From Candidatus Kappaea frigidicola (GTDB taxonomy: Bacteria; Omnitrophota; Gorgyraeia; JAGLLT01): a stretch of 50,208 nucleotides of DNA. The number at the start of each line of letters is the position of its first letter. The stretch's first letter is position 1. The stretch spans positions 1 to 50,208 of the forward strand of contig JAVCCI010000034.1 in assembly GCA_030765555.1 (NCBI GenBank), read 5' to 3'. A program made the position numbers and the translations under genes. Of the stretch, positions 7,186 to 15,887 are shown one piece after another. Below the pieces are notes generated by a model. That model had not been told where the DNA came from, searched no databases, and worked only from the letters and a program-made list of their open reading frames with translations.

Positions 7186-7847
7186 TTATGTAAATAAATA
7201 TTGAAAAGTAGCTTTGTAAACCTAAATGTATCAACAAAGGGATTAATGTAACTTTTTTCTTCACGATATACAGTAGAGATAGGAACAAAATCGATCTTAT
7301 ATCCTTTACGAGAGGCCTTAATAAGTATTTCGGATTCTATTTCATAATTAGAGGACTTTAAATCAATATCATCAAAAACAGTCTTTTTTATCAATCTAAA
7401 CCCACACTGAGAATCAGGAATGCACTGATGGCAAATTTTAGAAATAATTCCTGACATGCATTTGTTTGTAGCTTTACGCAAAAAAGGCATCTGTTCTGTA
7501 TCGGCCATTCTATTACCAACAATAACTGGTGCCTTAGTCTGATTATATCTATTTATAAAATTATTAATTTCTTCGGATTCATGCTGACCATCTGAATCCA
7601 TTATAATAACAAATTCATAATCTAAATTAGTGAGATACTCAATTCCAGTCCTAATTGCTGCTCCCTTACCCTTATTTGAAGCATGTCTAAGCAGCTTAAC
7701 CTTGGTTTTTAAAGCTATTTCAGCTGAAGCATCAGAAGAACCATCATCAACAACTACAACCTCTATATCTAATTTAATAATCTTATCAATAAGCACTTTT
7801 AAGTAGTCTGCGCTATTGTATACTGGCATCAAAACAACATTTTTCAT
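7182..7847 (-). CDS. Family 2 glycosyltransferase (DPM1-like)
   Basis: The 221-aa protein is a single GT-A domain. It has the nucleotide-binding start VLMPVYNSADYL, VVVVDDGSSD and the metal-binding IIMDSDGQHE. No C-terminal membrane segments are present, so it is the short, cytoplasmic type that often transfers sugar to polyprenyl phosphate or a lipid acceptor. The stop of the LpxL-like gene abuts this start. That pairing of GT2 with a lauroyl-transferase-type acyltransferase also occurs in other envelope lipid clusters. The acceptor and donor are unknown. Confidence 0.88.
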   Translation of the reverse strand: MKNVVLMPVYNSADYLKVLIDKIIKLDIEVVVVDDGSSDASAEIALKTKVKLLRHASNKGKGAAIRTGIEYLTNLDYEFVIIMDSDGQHESEEINNFINRYNQTKAPVIVGNRMADTEQMPFLRKATNKCMSGIISKICHQCIPDSQCGFRLIKKTVFDDIDLKSSNYEIESEILIKASRKGYKIDFVPISTVYREEKSYINPFVDTFRFTKLLFNIYLHK

Positions 7848-8717
7848 TTAACTATCCCAAACTTCGTGATACATAAGCCACTGCGTTCTATAACGACCAA
7901 CATAATCCTCTATTACCGCTAGCCCTTTCTCCAATAATCTTCTTATTTCAGCATCTTGATCATTAGATATATCTGGCATAATGGGCTTATCAAGACAAAA
8001 AATAAATGTATTGTCTGGCTGCCTTACCAAAAAAGTAGGTACAATTGGAGCATTCATGCGATAACTAAAATATGCAGCACCCCGAGGCATTTCTGCAATC
8101 TTTCCAAAGAATCTTGCTTTCTCTCCACTCCTTGAAAAATTATTATCACCTACTGTTGCTAATATATGATTATTCTTTAATGCAGTAAAACACTTTTTAA
8201 TTCCCATACCAGTGTTAATATTATCAACACCCTTTGCGGCTCTCTTTTTATCAAAGAAATTATTAACTGCCTTAGCTTTATGTTTTAAGCGAATAGCGTC
8301 TAATTTATAACCAAGGGCCGGCAAAATAGCTGCTCCCAACTCCCAGTTGCCTAAGTGCGCACTCAAAGACACAACTCCTCTGCCCAACTTTAGACAATTA
8401 TCAATGTGCTCAAGACCTATTATTTTTACATTTTTTTTAATAAATTCTTCATCTATATTCGTAAATCTAAAAAATTCAACAAGGTATTTACCAAAACTCA
8501 TATATACTTCACGTGTTAACTCAGAAATCTTCCGCTGATCAAAAGTTTCTCTTTTTGATTGCAGAACAGTCCTTAAATTTTCTGCAACAATTTTCTTCCC
8601 TTTCAGAGAAGAATAATATCGCACTAATGCAACCTGCCTGGAAAAGCTATAAGCTTTATCAAGAGGTAACGATCTGGCAATATATTGACCTAAGCGATAA
8701 AAGGAATCTGATATCAT
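7848..8717 (-). CDS. LpxL/HtrB-type lipid A or glycolipid acyltransferase
   Basis: The 289-aa protein carries the family catalytic H-x4-E motif HLGNWE (His121, Glu126), with an N-terminal hydrophobic stretch for membrane association. NNFSRSGEKARFFG and PRGAAYFSYRMNAPIVP match conserved blocks of the lauroyl/myristoyl acyltransferases. Those enzymes add secondary acyl chains to lipid A from acyl-ACP, so the gene points to an outer membrane. Which of LpxL, LpxM or a related glycolipid acyltransferase it is cannot be decided. It starts 36 nt after the aminotransferase gene, with no visible Shine-Dalgarno. Confidence 0.88.
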   Translation of the reverse strand: MISDSFYRLGQYIARSLPLDKAYSFSRQVALVRYYSSLKGKKIVAENLRTVLQSKRETFDQRKISELTREVYMSFGKYLVEFFRFTNIDEEFIKKNVKIIGLEHIDNCLKLGRGVVSLSAHLGNWELGAAILPALGYKLDAIRLKHKAKAVNNFFDKKRAAKGVDNINTGMGIKKCFTALKNNHILATVGDNNFSRSGEKARFFGKIAEMPRGAAYFSYRMNAPIVPTFLVRQPDNTFIFCLDKPIMPDISNDQDAEIRRLLEKGLAVIEDYVGRYRTQWLMYHEVWDS

Positions 8718-8752
8718 TTTTTTTCTAGATTTTTTTTATTTTATCATATATG

Positions 8753-9937
8753 TTAGTCTTCCATGTCCAAGACTTTTTTAATGCGTTTTAATGCTTCTTT
8801 TAAACGTTTTTCGTCATCAACTAAAGCAATCCTTATGTAACCTTCTCCATATTCTCCAAATCCAGTACCTGGAGCCACTCCCACACCAGCCTCTTTCATC
8901 AGTAGTGTTGCAAACTCCATTGATGTTAAAGCGCTATATTTCAAAGGAATATGAGCCCATATATAAAATGTACTTTTTGGTTTCTTAACATGCCAACCCA
9001 TTTCATTCATACCATCAACAAAAAGATCTCTTCTTTTCTTATAAATCTCAACATATTTTTTTACACAGTCCTGCGGACCGGTTAACGCTTTAATACCTGC
9101 ATACTGCACTGCTCTAAATATGCCAAAGTCCATATAACTTTTAGTCTTTGATATAGATTTAAGTATATCTCTATTACCAACAACAAATCCCAGTCTCCAA
9201 CCAGCCATACTATAAGATTTTGAAAGTGTATGATATTCAATGCACATCTTCTTAGAACCCTTCACACTTAAAATACTTGGGGTCTTATATCCGTCATATA
9301 CAATATCTGAGTATGCTAAATCATTAACAATAATTATATCCTTATCCTTACCCCAATCAACAACTTCTTCAAAAAAATCACTGTCAACAGTTGCTGTTGT
9401 CGGATTATGCGGATATCCTAGTATCAATATCTTAGCCATCTTTACGATATCTTTACTTAGTGACTTCAAGTCAGGTCTAAAATTATTTTCTTCTGTTAGA
9501 GGCAAGTTATATAAAATGCCGCCAGCCATTACAACACCATTAAAATGAACTGGGTAAGCTGGATTAGGCACCAAGACAACATCATCATGATTCAGAAAAG
9601 TAAGGTATAAGTTAGCAATTCCTTCTTTGGAGCCGATAAGTGGTAAAACTTCGTGCTCCGGATCAAGAGTTACCCCAAAGCGTTCATTATACCATTGAGC
9701 AATAGCTTCCTTAAACTTGCGCTCAGCATCACCATGAGGCCTTGAATATCTGTGATTAGCTTCAACCTTAGCCTGCTTGCAAAGCTCATCTACTATATGT
9801 TTCGGCGTAGGCAAGTCTGGGCTACCCATACCTAAGTCTATAACATCAACTCCATTTTCTTGTGCTTCATGTTTTAAATTATCCATTATCGTAAATAAGT
9901 ATAATGGCAATCGTTTAAGTCTATTTGCTTCCTGCAT
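8753..9937 (-). CDS. Class I/II aminotransferase, LL-diaminopimelate/alanine type
   Basis: A 394-aa PLP-dependent fold I enzyme. It has GMGSPDLPTPKHIVD, SRPHGDAERKFKEAIAQWY, GYPHNPTTATVD and the Schiff-base lysine Lys240 in LSKSYSMAGWRLGF. The early blocks resemble LL-diaminopimelate aminotransferase (DapL) and the AlaC/YfdZ branch. DapL would give a one-step route to LL-DAP for lysine and peptidoglycan. Substrate choice between the two cannot be settled by eye. The start has AAGGATG upstream, 15 nt after the lipoyl-protein gene. Confidence 0.88.
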   Translation of the reverse strand: MQEANRLKRLPLYLFTIMDNLKHEAQENGVDVIDLGMGSPDLPTPKHIVDELCKQAKVEANHRYSRPHGDAERKFKEAIAQWYNERFGVTLDPEHEVLPLIGSKEGIANLYLTFLNHDDVVLVPNPAYPVHFNGVVMAGGILYNLPLTEENNFRPDLKSLSKDIVKMAKILILGYPHNPTTATVDSDFFEEVVDWGKDKDIIIVNDLAYSDIVYDGYKTPSILSVKGSKKMCIEYHTLSKSYSMAGWRLGFVVGNRDILKSISKTKSYMDFGIFRAVQYAGIKALTGPQDCVKKYVEIYKKRRDLFVDGMNEMGWHVKKPKSTFYIWAHIPLKYSALTSMEFATLLMKEAGVGVAPGTGFGEYGEGYIRIALVDDEKRLKEALKRIKKVLDMED

Positions 9938-9952
9938 TATTTTTCATCCTTC

Positions 9953-10195
9953 TTATTCAGTTTCTAAAACAGCTATAGTTTCTCCAACTTTTATTTCTTC
10001 ACCTTCATCAAATTTTTTCTTAATTAACTTTCCATCAAGTGGAGAAGGCACGTTAAATGTGGCCTTTTCAGTCACCACTTCCAATAGGTCACTATTCTCA
10101 CTAACAACATCTCCTTCTTCCACATGCCAAAAAGAAACATTGGCACTTGTAATCTCTTCGCCTAAGTCAGGTAATTTAACTTCTATCTCTGGCAT
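9953..10195 (-). CDS. Free-standing lipoyl/biotinyl-domain protein
   Basis: The 80-aa product is exactly one lipoyl domain: LPDLGEEITSANV, then VVTEKATFNVPSP with the modifiable lysine Lys44, then GETIAVLE. In 2-oxoacid dehydrogenases this domain is the N-terminal part of E2, but here no catalytic domain follows and no E1/E2/E3 gene is nearby. It is the first gene after a strong promoter and is preceded by GGAGG. lipB, encoding the octanoyltransferase that could modify it, lies immediately upstream. A dedicated carrier role is inferred; a remnant of E2 is the alternative. Confidence 0.92.
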   Translation of the reverse strand: MPEIEVKLPDLGEEITSANVSFWHVEEGDVVSENSDLLEVVTEKATFNVPSPLDGKLIKKKFDEGEEIKVGETIAVLETE

Positions 10196-10235
10196 TAATT
10201 TCCTCCAACAATAATTACTAAGTTCATTTTAGATT

Positions 10236-10264
10236 ATTATACAAATAACCCATTAAAATTTCAA
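10236..10264 (-). promoter_or_regulatory. Promoter of the lipoyl-protein/aminotransferase operon
   Basis: On the minus strand TTGAAA (10259-10264), a 17-nt spacer and a perfect TATAAT (10236-10241) lie about 40 nt before the ATG of the lipoyl-domain gene. Confidence 0.85.
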
Positions 10265-10279
10265 GTAAAAACTCTACAA

Positions 10280-10300
10280 GCAGATTCTGAGTTTATCTGC
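10280..10300 (-). terminator. Weak hairpin after lipB
   Basis: A 6-bp stem (GCAGAT/ATCTGC, 9-nt loop) starts 1 nt after the lipB stop. A TTTTT run follows only after a 9-nt gap. This is a poor or partial terminator; read-through into the lipoyl-protein gene is likely. Confidence 0.35.
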
Positions 10301-10301
10301 T

Positions 10302-10925
10302 TCAAATCTTGAAATTATCTTTAAATACTTGTTCGAAAATTATCCTAAACTCCTCTAAGCTAACCTCTTGGCGAATAATCTTATCCAAAGAAATCATTAC
10401 ACTTGAATTATAACCACACGGTTTTATCATACCAAAATATTTCAAATCTACATTTAAATTTATAGCAACCCCATGATAAGTTACCCACCGCTTTATTCCA
10501 ATACCAATAGAGGCAATTTTTTTATTATCAACCCAAACTCCCCTTTGACCTTTTATAGAATTTGCTTTAATACCATAAAAAGCTAATGCAGAAATGACAA
10601 TATTTTCTATTCTGTTTAAAAATAAATGAACATCCTTTTTGTGTTTTCTTAAATCAATTATAGGATAGCAGACCAACTGTCCTGGACCATGATAGGTAAC
10701 ACTACCCCCCCTATCAGCCTCTATTACTTTGATGTCATGGTTTTGCAAAACATTCTTATCAGGAATCTCAGTTTTATTAAAAGTTCTTCCTGTAGTTATG
10801 ACATGAGGATGCTCTACTAATAAGATCGTATCGGGAATAGATCCCTCTACTCTAAGACTATGAAGTTGCTTCTGATAGTCATAGCATTGCTTATAGTCAA
10901 TTTTTCCTAAGCTCATAAATTTCAT
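10302..10925 (-). CDS. lipB: Octanoyl-[ACP]:protein N-octanoyltransferase
   Basis: It transfers octanoate from acyl-carrier protein to the lysine of lipoyl domains, the first step of de novo lipoylation. Conserved blocks are LLVEHPHVITTGR, GGSVTYHGPGQLVCYP, the lysine Lys136 in KKIASIGIGI, and the catalytic Cys170 in MIKPCGY. At 207 aa the length is typical. It starts 11 nt after argS. The next gene encodes a bare lipoyl domain, its likely substrate. No lipA (lipoyl synthase) is visible in the window. Confidence 0.96.
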   Translation of the reverse strand: MKFMSLGKIDYKQCYDYQKQLHSLRVEGSIPDTILLVEHPHVITTGRTFNKTEIPDKNVLQNHDIKVIEADRGGSVTYHGPGQLVCYPIIDLRKHKKDVHLFLNRIENIVISALAFYGIKANSIKGQRGVWVDNKKIASIGIGIKRWVTYHGVAINLNVDLKYFGMIKPCGYNSSVMISLDKIIRQEVSLEEFRIIFEQVFKDNFKI

Positions 10926-10936
10926 AATATTATTTA

Positions 10937-12613
10937 CTACATGCTTGTAGGTGATGAAACCCCTAGAAGATTAAGGCCGGCATGAAGGATATTTTTAGCC
11001 GCCTTGATAAGCTTTATCCTTGCTGCAGTTTTAGCTAGGTCATCATCAAGCACTCTGTGACTATGGTAAAACGAATGAAATGCCTCTGCAACCTTACGCA
11101 AATAAACTACAATAAAATAAGGCTCTCTAGATAACGCTGCGGATTCAACAGCACCAGGATATTCCACAAGTGCATATATCAAGGCCATCTCCTGCGCATC
11201 ATTTAATTGATTAAAATCACACCGTGGCAATCTTTTAACATCCTCTTTTTGCTTTTGAAGTATACTACAAATACGCGCATGAGCATATTGGATATAATAA
11301 ACAGGATTATCCATTGATTTCTTCTTAGCCAACGCTAAATCAAAATCAAGATGACTATTAGTTTTTCTCATTAGAAAGAAGAATCTCGCTACATCAGGAC
11401 CAACCTCATGGACTAATTGTCTTAAGGTAATATACTGTCCTTTTCTGGTAGACATAGAAACCAGCTTACCATTCTTGAACAAAGTTGCCAGCTGTATAAT
11501 AACCACTTCTAAAAAATCATCAGCTGCCCCTAACGCTCTTACAGCTGCATTAATGCGTGGTATATATCCATGATGATCAGGACCCCATATATTAATTACT
11601 TTTCTAAATTTCCTTTTTATTTTATTCTCATGATAGGCTATATCTGGCGCCAAATAAGTATATTCTCCTGTACTTTTAACAACAACCCTATCTTTATCAT
11701 CTCCGTAAACACTAGACTTAAACCAAACAGCCCCATCTTCTTCAAAAATGAGCTTTTTTTTCTTTAATTTCTTTATTACTCTAGGAACAGCATCAGTTCT
11801 CATCATTTTCTTCTGAGAAAACCACACATCCATAGATACATCGATATCATCTAAATCTTTCTTTATTCCATCCATAATTTGCTTTACCGTATAAACAGAA
11901 AGCATTTTTTTTACGTTTAGATGCTTTTTATCAAAAGATTCCTTACCAAAGCGCTTAATAAAATCCTTTACTATATCAACTAAATACTCGCCTTGATACC
12001 CGTCTTCAGGCAAGGTAAAATCTTTACCCTGTAGCTCAAGACATCTAGCCATTGCTGATTTTCCCAAAGCATCAATTTGATTACCTTCATCATTGATAAA
12101 ATATTCTTTGGTGGTATTATAGCCGCAAGTTTTCAATGTCCGAGATATTACATCTCCTACAACTGCTTGCCTGCCATGAGCTATGCTAAGAGGACCAGTA
12201 GGATTTGCGCTTACAAATTCAATTTGAACCTTTTTCTTTCGCCCTATATTGTGAGGTTTAAACTTTGAAGGTGAATCTGCAATTATCTTAATTAGTTTAT
12301 TAAGAAATTTTCTACTATATGTAATATTTATAAATCCAGGCTTAACTACATCTATAGATTCTATCCATGAATCTTTTTTACTTAATGATAATAAATTCTG
12401 GAGTTCTTTTGTTATTTTTTCAGCTGTATTAAATGGAGAATTTCTTAAGATGGGAGCTACTTGAAATGCAATATTTGTAGACAGATTGCCAAATCGCTTA
12501 TCTTTAGGAAGACTAATTTCTACATTAAACTTCTTCCCTGTAGAAACTGGCAATACAGCAAGGATAGCCTTATTCAGTAATGTTTTGAGTTCGTTTTCTA
12601 GAGTCTTTAGCAC
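10937..12613 (-). CDS. argS: Arginyl-tRNA synthetase
   Basis: It charges tRNA-Arg with arginine. The HIGH-like site is SANPTGPLSIAHGRQ and the KMSKS-like loop is VSMSTRKGQYITL. The C terminus is the DALR anticodon-binding domain (NPVYYIQYAHARICSIL onward). Length (558 aa) is normal. The start is a GTG at 12613 that overlaps rsfS by 44 nt, and there is no later Met before conserved sequence. No strong Shine-Dalgarno is seen, so coupling to rsfS translation is likely. Confidence 0.97.
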   Translation of the reverse strand: MLKTLENELKTLLNKAILAVLPVSTGKKFNVEISLPKDKRFGNLSTNIAFQVAPILRNSPFNTAEKITKELQNLLSLSKKDSWIESIDVVKPGFINITYSRKFLNKLIKIIADSPSKFKPHNIGRKKKVQIEFVSANPTGPLSIAHGRQAVVGDVISRTLKTCGYNTTKEYFINDEGNQIDALGKSAMARCLELQGKDFTLPEDGYQGEYLVDIVKDFIKRFGKESFDKKHLNVKKMLSVYTVKQIMDGIKKDLDDIDVSMDVWFSQKKMMRTDAVPRVIKKLKKKKLIFEEDGAVWFKSSVYGDDKDRVVVKSTGEYTYLAPDIAYHENKIKRKFRKVINIWGPDHHGYIPRINAAVRALGAADDFLEVVIIQLATLFKNGKLVSMSTRKGQYITLRQLVHEVGPDVARFFFLMRKTNSHLDFDLALAKKKSMDNPVYYIQYAHARICSILQKQKEDVKRLPRCDFNQLNDAQEMALIYALVEYPGAVESAALSREPYFIVVYLRKVAEAFHSFYHSHRVLDDDLAKTAARIKLIKAAKNILHAGLNLLGVSSPTSM

Positions 12614-12977
12614 GTTCTTCAGTTATTGCGTTTTGAGGTGCATCAGCCCACAGTCGTTCAAGACTGTAAAATTCACGCAGGTCGTTCTTAAAGACGTGAA
12701 CTACAACATCAATATAATCTAGCAATATCCAAGATCCTTCTTTATAACCTTCTATACTAGAAGGCTTTATAGAAACATCTTTAAGCTCCCCTAATATATA
12801 GTCAGCAATAGCTTTATTTTTTCTCTCACTACTACCACCACATATAAGAAAAAAGTCGCATACCGCAGCCACATTGGACATATTCATAATAACTACGTTA
12901 TCGGCTTTTTTCTCAAGGGCAGCTCTTGCTACTAAGAGTGTTTTTTCTTTAGCGCTGAGCTTTTTACTTTGAATCAT
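12570..12977 (-). CDS. rsfS: Ribosome silencing factor RsfS
   Basis: It binds ribosomal protein uL14 and blocks subunit joining when growth slows. Family blocks are VVIMNMSNVAAVCDFFLICGG, EGYKEGSWILLDYIDVVVHVF and FYSLERLWADAP. The 135-aa length is usual, with a short polar tail that runs over the argS start. It follows the 47-aa zinc-ribbon gene by 21 nt. Older annotations call the family Iojap or RsfA. Confidence 0.96.
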   Translation of the reverse strand: MIQSKKLSAKEKTLLVARAALEKKADNVVIMNMSNVAAVCDFFLICGGSSERKNKAIADYILGELKDVSIKPSSIEGYKEGSWILLDYIDVVVHVFKNDLREFYSLERLWADAPQNAITEERAKDSRKRTQNITE

Positions 12978-12998
12978 TAATTAATTATAAAAGGAATG

Positions 12999-13142
12999 CT
13001 ACTTTTTACCTAAAATCCTATACATGCCTGTTCCACATGTAGGACATTTACCTTTAAGTGCCTTTCGACCATTCTTCATGGTTACTTCTTCAGAATCTGA
13101 CATTTCTTTTTTTGCTTTACACTTCACACAATATGCTTCCAT
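12999..13142 (-). CDS. 47-aa zinc-ribbon protein, DUF5679-like
   Basis: This small gene reads MEAYCVKCKAKKEM at the start and GKCPTCGTGMYRILGK at the end, so two CxxC pairs flank a short basic middle. The pattern matches the DUF5679 family, of unknown function. AGGAGG lies 7 nt before the ATG and a promoter is just upstream, so translation is well supported despite the small size. It is first in an operon with rsfS, argS and lipB, which hints at a translation-related or nucleic-acid-binding role. Confidence 0.88.
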   Translation of the reverse strand: MEAYCVKCKAKKEMSDSEEVTMKNGRKALKGKCPTCGTGMYRILGKK

Positions 13143-13170
13143 GAAATACCTCCTCGTTTATTTGATTATT

Positions 13171-13199
13171 AGTGTACCATAGTCATTACTATTAGTCAA
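13171..13199 (-). promoter_or_regulatory. Promoter of the DUF5679-rsfS-argS-lipB operon
   Basis: On the minus strand TTGACT (13194-13199), 17 nt and TACACT (13171-13176). The -35 box contains the TGA stop codon of the preceding glycosyltransferase gene. Confidence 0.75.
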
Positions 13200-14329
13200 A
13201 TGCTTTTTGAAATAGCTTCAGCGATATCTAAAGCCGCATTGGGTCTTGATATTTTTTTTGCATTTGAAATTATTTTTTGAGAAAAATTGTTATTATCCAA
13301 GAAATTCCTAACAGTAACCCTTATGTCTTTTATTTTTTTAACTCTGTAAATAGCTTCCTGATTTTGAAGATACTCAAGATTCCTTGATTCCTGACCACCA
13401 ACTGAACTATAAATAATCATGGGCAAACCTATGGCTAAAGCTTCAGACGAAGTCAGGCCACCTGGTTTAGTTATTAATAGATTAGCTAACAACATTAAAG
13501 TAATAATATCATCTAAGAATCCGTATATTTCAACTTTATGTTTAAAATTGGCTGATCTTTTATCAAGTTTTTTCTTGAGTCTTTTATTTTTTCCACAGAC
13601 TATTTGAAGCTCAAAATTTAAATCCAGCTTATCAAGCTCAGAAGCAATAATATCAAGTGGCCCTACACCCATACTACCTGCCATTAGCAAAATCCTAGGC
13701 ACAGCAAAATTATGCCCAAGAACAAGTTCCTTCTTAATTAAAGTTGCAGCAGTAGAAAATTTAGGATCAATTGGTATCCCAGATACAATTATTTTGTCAG
13801 CTGGTATGTCATTACTAATTAATTTATCCTTCATTTCATCAGTAGCTACAAAATAACCATCAACATTATCCATTAACCAGAATGGATGCACATCATAATC
13901 AGTAATAACTGCATAAAGCTTAAAAGCTTCTCTGCTTTTTTTTCTAATTGCTGAAAAAACGGCACAGGGCACTACCTGCGTACATATAACGACGCAAGGC
14001 TTATGCTCATCATAATATTTCTTAAACTTTCTATAAGTAGGAGCCAAAAGAATTTTCTTTATAGGGTTGGCTTTTCTATAAAACAGCTGATTACCCCAAA
14101 GGCTATCATGAATTTTTCTAGAATTCTTTATAAACCAAATATATAAGCCATGAGCAAAATTTGCAAAAGTTGGAGAAATAAATTCTAAAGCATTAATTAG
14201 GATTATCTCTAAGGATGGTTCTTTGATTTTAAAACTCTTAGCAAGAGACATAGCAGCCATGCAATGTCCTGAATCAGCAGTAGAATATAATATAAAAGCT
14301 TTTCTAGCAGATTTAGTCGTGCCAGTCAT
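13196..14329 (-). CDS. GT28 glycosyltransferase of the MGDG synthase/UgtP type
   Basis: The 377-aa protein has a MurG-like two-domain GT-B fold. The N terminus (ILYSTADSGHCMAAMSLAKS) replaces the MurG glycine loop. The middle (AVITDYDVHPFWLMDNVDGYFVA) matches MGDG synthase-type enzymes, and KPGGLTSSEALAIGLPMIIY binds the sugar nucleotide. Members glycosylate diacylglycerol to make membrane glycolipids. Donor and acceptor are not determinable. ATG 14329 is preferred, with GGGGAG 4 nt upstream; a TTG sits one codon earlier. It overlaps the CBS-protein gene by 17 nt and ends its operon. Confidence 0.82.
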   Translation of the reverse strand: MTGTTKSARKAFILYSTADSGHCMAAMSLAKSFKIKEPSLEIILINALEFISPTFANFAHGLYIWFIKNSRKIHDSLWGNQLFYRKANPIKKILLAPTYRKFKKYYDEHKPCVVICTQVVPCAVFSAIRKKSREAFKLYAVITDYDVHPFWLMDNVDGYFVATDEMKDKLISNDIPADKIIVSGIPIDPKFSTAATLIKKELVLGHNFAVPRILLMAGSMGVGPLDIIASELDKLDLNFELQIVCGKNKRLKKKLDKRSANFKHKVEIYGFLDDIITLMLLANLLITKPGGLTSSEALAIGLPMIIYSSVGGQESRNLEYLQNQEAIYRVKKIKDIRVTVRNFLDNNNFSQKIISNAKKISRPNAALDIAEAISKSI

Positions 14330-15314
14330 CAATCTCCCCTACTATCTCCTCTAAAAGATCTTCAAGAGATATGAGACCACTAATCTTATCTTGGCTATCT
14401 GTTACAATAGCTATTTGTATACGCTTGCGTTGAAAATCTTTCAGTAAATCCATAGCAATTTTATCAGATGAAACAAAATAAGCAGGTCTGATTAAATCTC
14501 TTAATACTATTTTTTCCTTTGCCTCCCAGACTTTCAGCAAATCTCTGGCATATAAAACACCTATCATATTATCAAACTCATCCTCATAAATAGGTATTCT
14601 GGCATAACCCTCTTTATTCACTAGAGTTAATAAATCCTCAACTGGGGTATTAACATCAGCTGCAATAATTTCAGAACGAGGAATCATTACCTTTGAAACA
14701 TGGATATCGTTAAACTCAAACACCCTATGCAGCATATCTCTCTCTTCATCTTCAACCGCGCCAACTTCACTACCAACTTCAATAATAGTTTTAATTTCTT
14801 CTTCAGTTATTATAGGCGATTTTCCCTTTGCATTGCCACCGAAGAGTTTTATTATAACGTGGCTGAATTTTGTAAAAACATTCGAAATGGGGCTCAATAA
14901 TCTAATGGTAAAATCCATAATTCCCGCTACTTTAAATGAGTACTTCTCTGCATGCCTAGCTGCAAATATTTTAGGAGTTATTTCACTAAAAACAAGAATA
15001 AGAATCGTCATAACAAATGTGGAAACTATAATACCTATTTTTGGGCCTAAGAAATAATAAAATGCTGCAGCTGATAATGAAGAAATAGCTATATTAACAA
15101 AATTATTACTAATTAATATTGTTGTGATAAGTTGATCAGAGTTACCAATTAATTTCTGAACCAACTTAGCTTTGGGACCTTTTTGTTTAGCTAAATGTCT
15201 TAATCGTAAACGATTAAGTGATAAATAAGCCGTTTCAGATCCTGAAAGAAATGCGGATATTAACAGAAGAACAATAATAGACAAAACCAATAGTATTAAA
15301 GCAAGTAAATTCAT
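14313..15314 (-). CDS. CNNM/CorB-type membrane protein with DUF21 and CBS pair
   Basis: Residues 1-140 are a DUF21 membrane domain (SAFLSGSETAYLSLNR, VFSEITPKIFAA). An acidic linker (EVGAVEDEERDMLHRVFEF) and two CBS domains follow, containing VMIPRSEIIAAD, YARIPIYEDEFDNMIGVL and VTDSQDKISGLISLEDLLEEIVGEI. The protein stops right after the second CBS domain. It therefore lacks the C-terminal CorC/HlyC domain of many homologues, at 333 aa. The family is linked to magnesium transport regulated by nucleotides bound to CBS. It lies between nadD and GT28, and that neighbourhood gives no clue to its role. Confidence 0.87.
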   Translation of the reverse strand: MNLLALILLVLSIIVLLLISAFLSGSETAYLSLNRLRLRHLAKQKGPKAKLVQKLIGNSDQLITTILISNNFVNIAISSLSAAAFYYFLGPKIGIIVSTFVMTILILVFSEITPKIFAARHAEKYSFKVAGIMDFTIRLLSPISNVFTKFSHVIIKLFGGNAKGKSPIITEEEIKTIIEVGSEVGAVEDEERDMLHRVFEFNDIHVSKVMIPRSEIIAADVNTPVEDLLTLVNKEGYARIPIYEDEFDNMIGVLYARDLLKVWEAKEKIVLRDLIRPAYFVSSDKIAMDLLKDFQRKRIQIAIVTDSQDKISGLISLEDLLEEIVGEIDDWHD

Positions 15315-15317
15315 CTT

Positions 15318-15887
15318 TTACCTATATAAGTTTTTTTTGTTTATGTATTTGAATACTTCCGGCGGTACCATGAATTGAAAATCATTATTATTTTTAATCA
15401 AATCTCTAATTTTAGAAGACGATGTATCTATTGCCTCAATATCAATATATTCGACCTCATCAATTTTAGATTCCTCATTAAAGCCCGGCCTTCTTGCAAT
15501 AACAAACGTACAAATCTTGCACAATTCGTCAATATCCTTCCATTCATTCAACCTAGCAGTTATATCTCCACCAGCAATAAAATAGAGCTTATCATTCTCT
15601 TTTAAGTTTTTATTGAAATGTTTAATAGTATCAATTGTATACGATGTATTTTTTTTATCCAATTCATAAGTTGATACTTCGAAAAATTTAAAAGCCTTGA
15701 GTGTATTCTCAAGCATAACCAATCTATTCTCAACAGATACAGCATCATCAGTCGAAGCAAAAGGGCTAATATACGCTGGCACAAAAATAACTTTGTCTAG
15801 CGCAAGCTGCCTCATTGCTTCTTCTGCTAATCTTAAATGTCCTAAATGAACAGGATTAAAAGTGCCCCCCAATATACCTAAACGCAT
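15318..15887 (-). CDS. nadD: Nicotinate-nucleotide adenylyltransferase
   Basis: It joins ATP and nicotinate mononucleotide to give deamido-NAD. The nucleotidyltransferase start is GILGGTFNPVHLGHLRLAEE with the HxGH site, and the C-terminal block SSSKIRDLI matches the ISSTxIR motif. Length (189 aa) is normal. It directly follows proA with no gap. In many genomes nadD lies close to obgE, proA/B and rsfS, as here. Confidence 0.95.
   Translation of the reverse strand: MRLGILGGTFNPVHLGHLRLAEEAMRQLALDKVIFVPAYISPFASTDDAVSVENRLVMLENTLKAFKFFEVSTYELDKKNTSYTIDTIKHFNKNLKENDKLYFIAGGDITARLNEWKDIDELCKICTFVIARRPGFNEESKIDEVEYIDIEAIDTSSSKIRDLIKNNNDFQFMVPPEVFKYINKKNLYR

Noticed and set aside
9777..10214. 145-codon plus-strand open frame
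   Set aside because: It is antisense to the well-supported lipoyl-domain and aminotransferase genes, is Ser/Thr-rich as expected for an antisense shadow, and has no recognisable motif.
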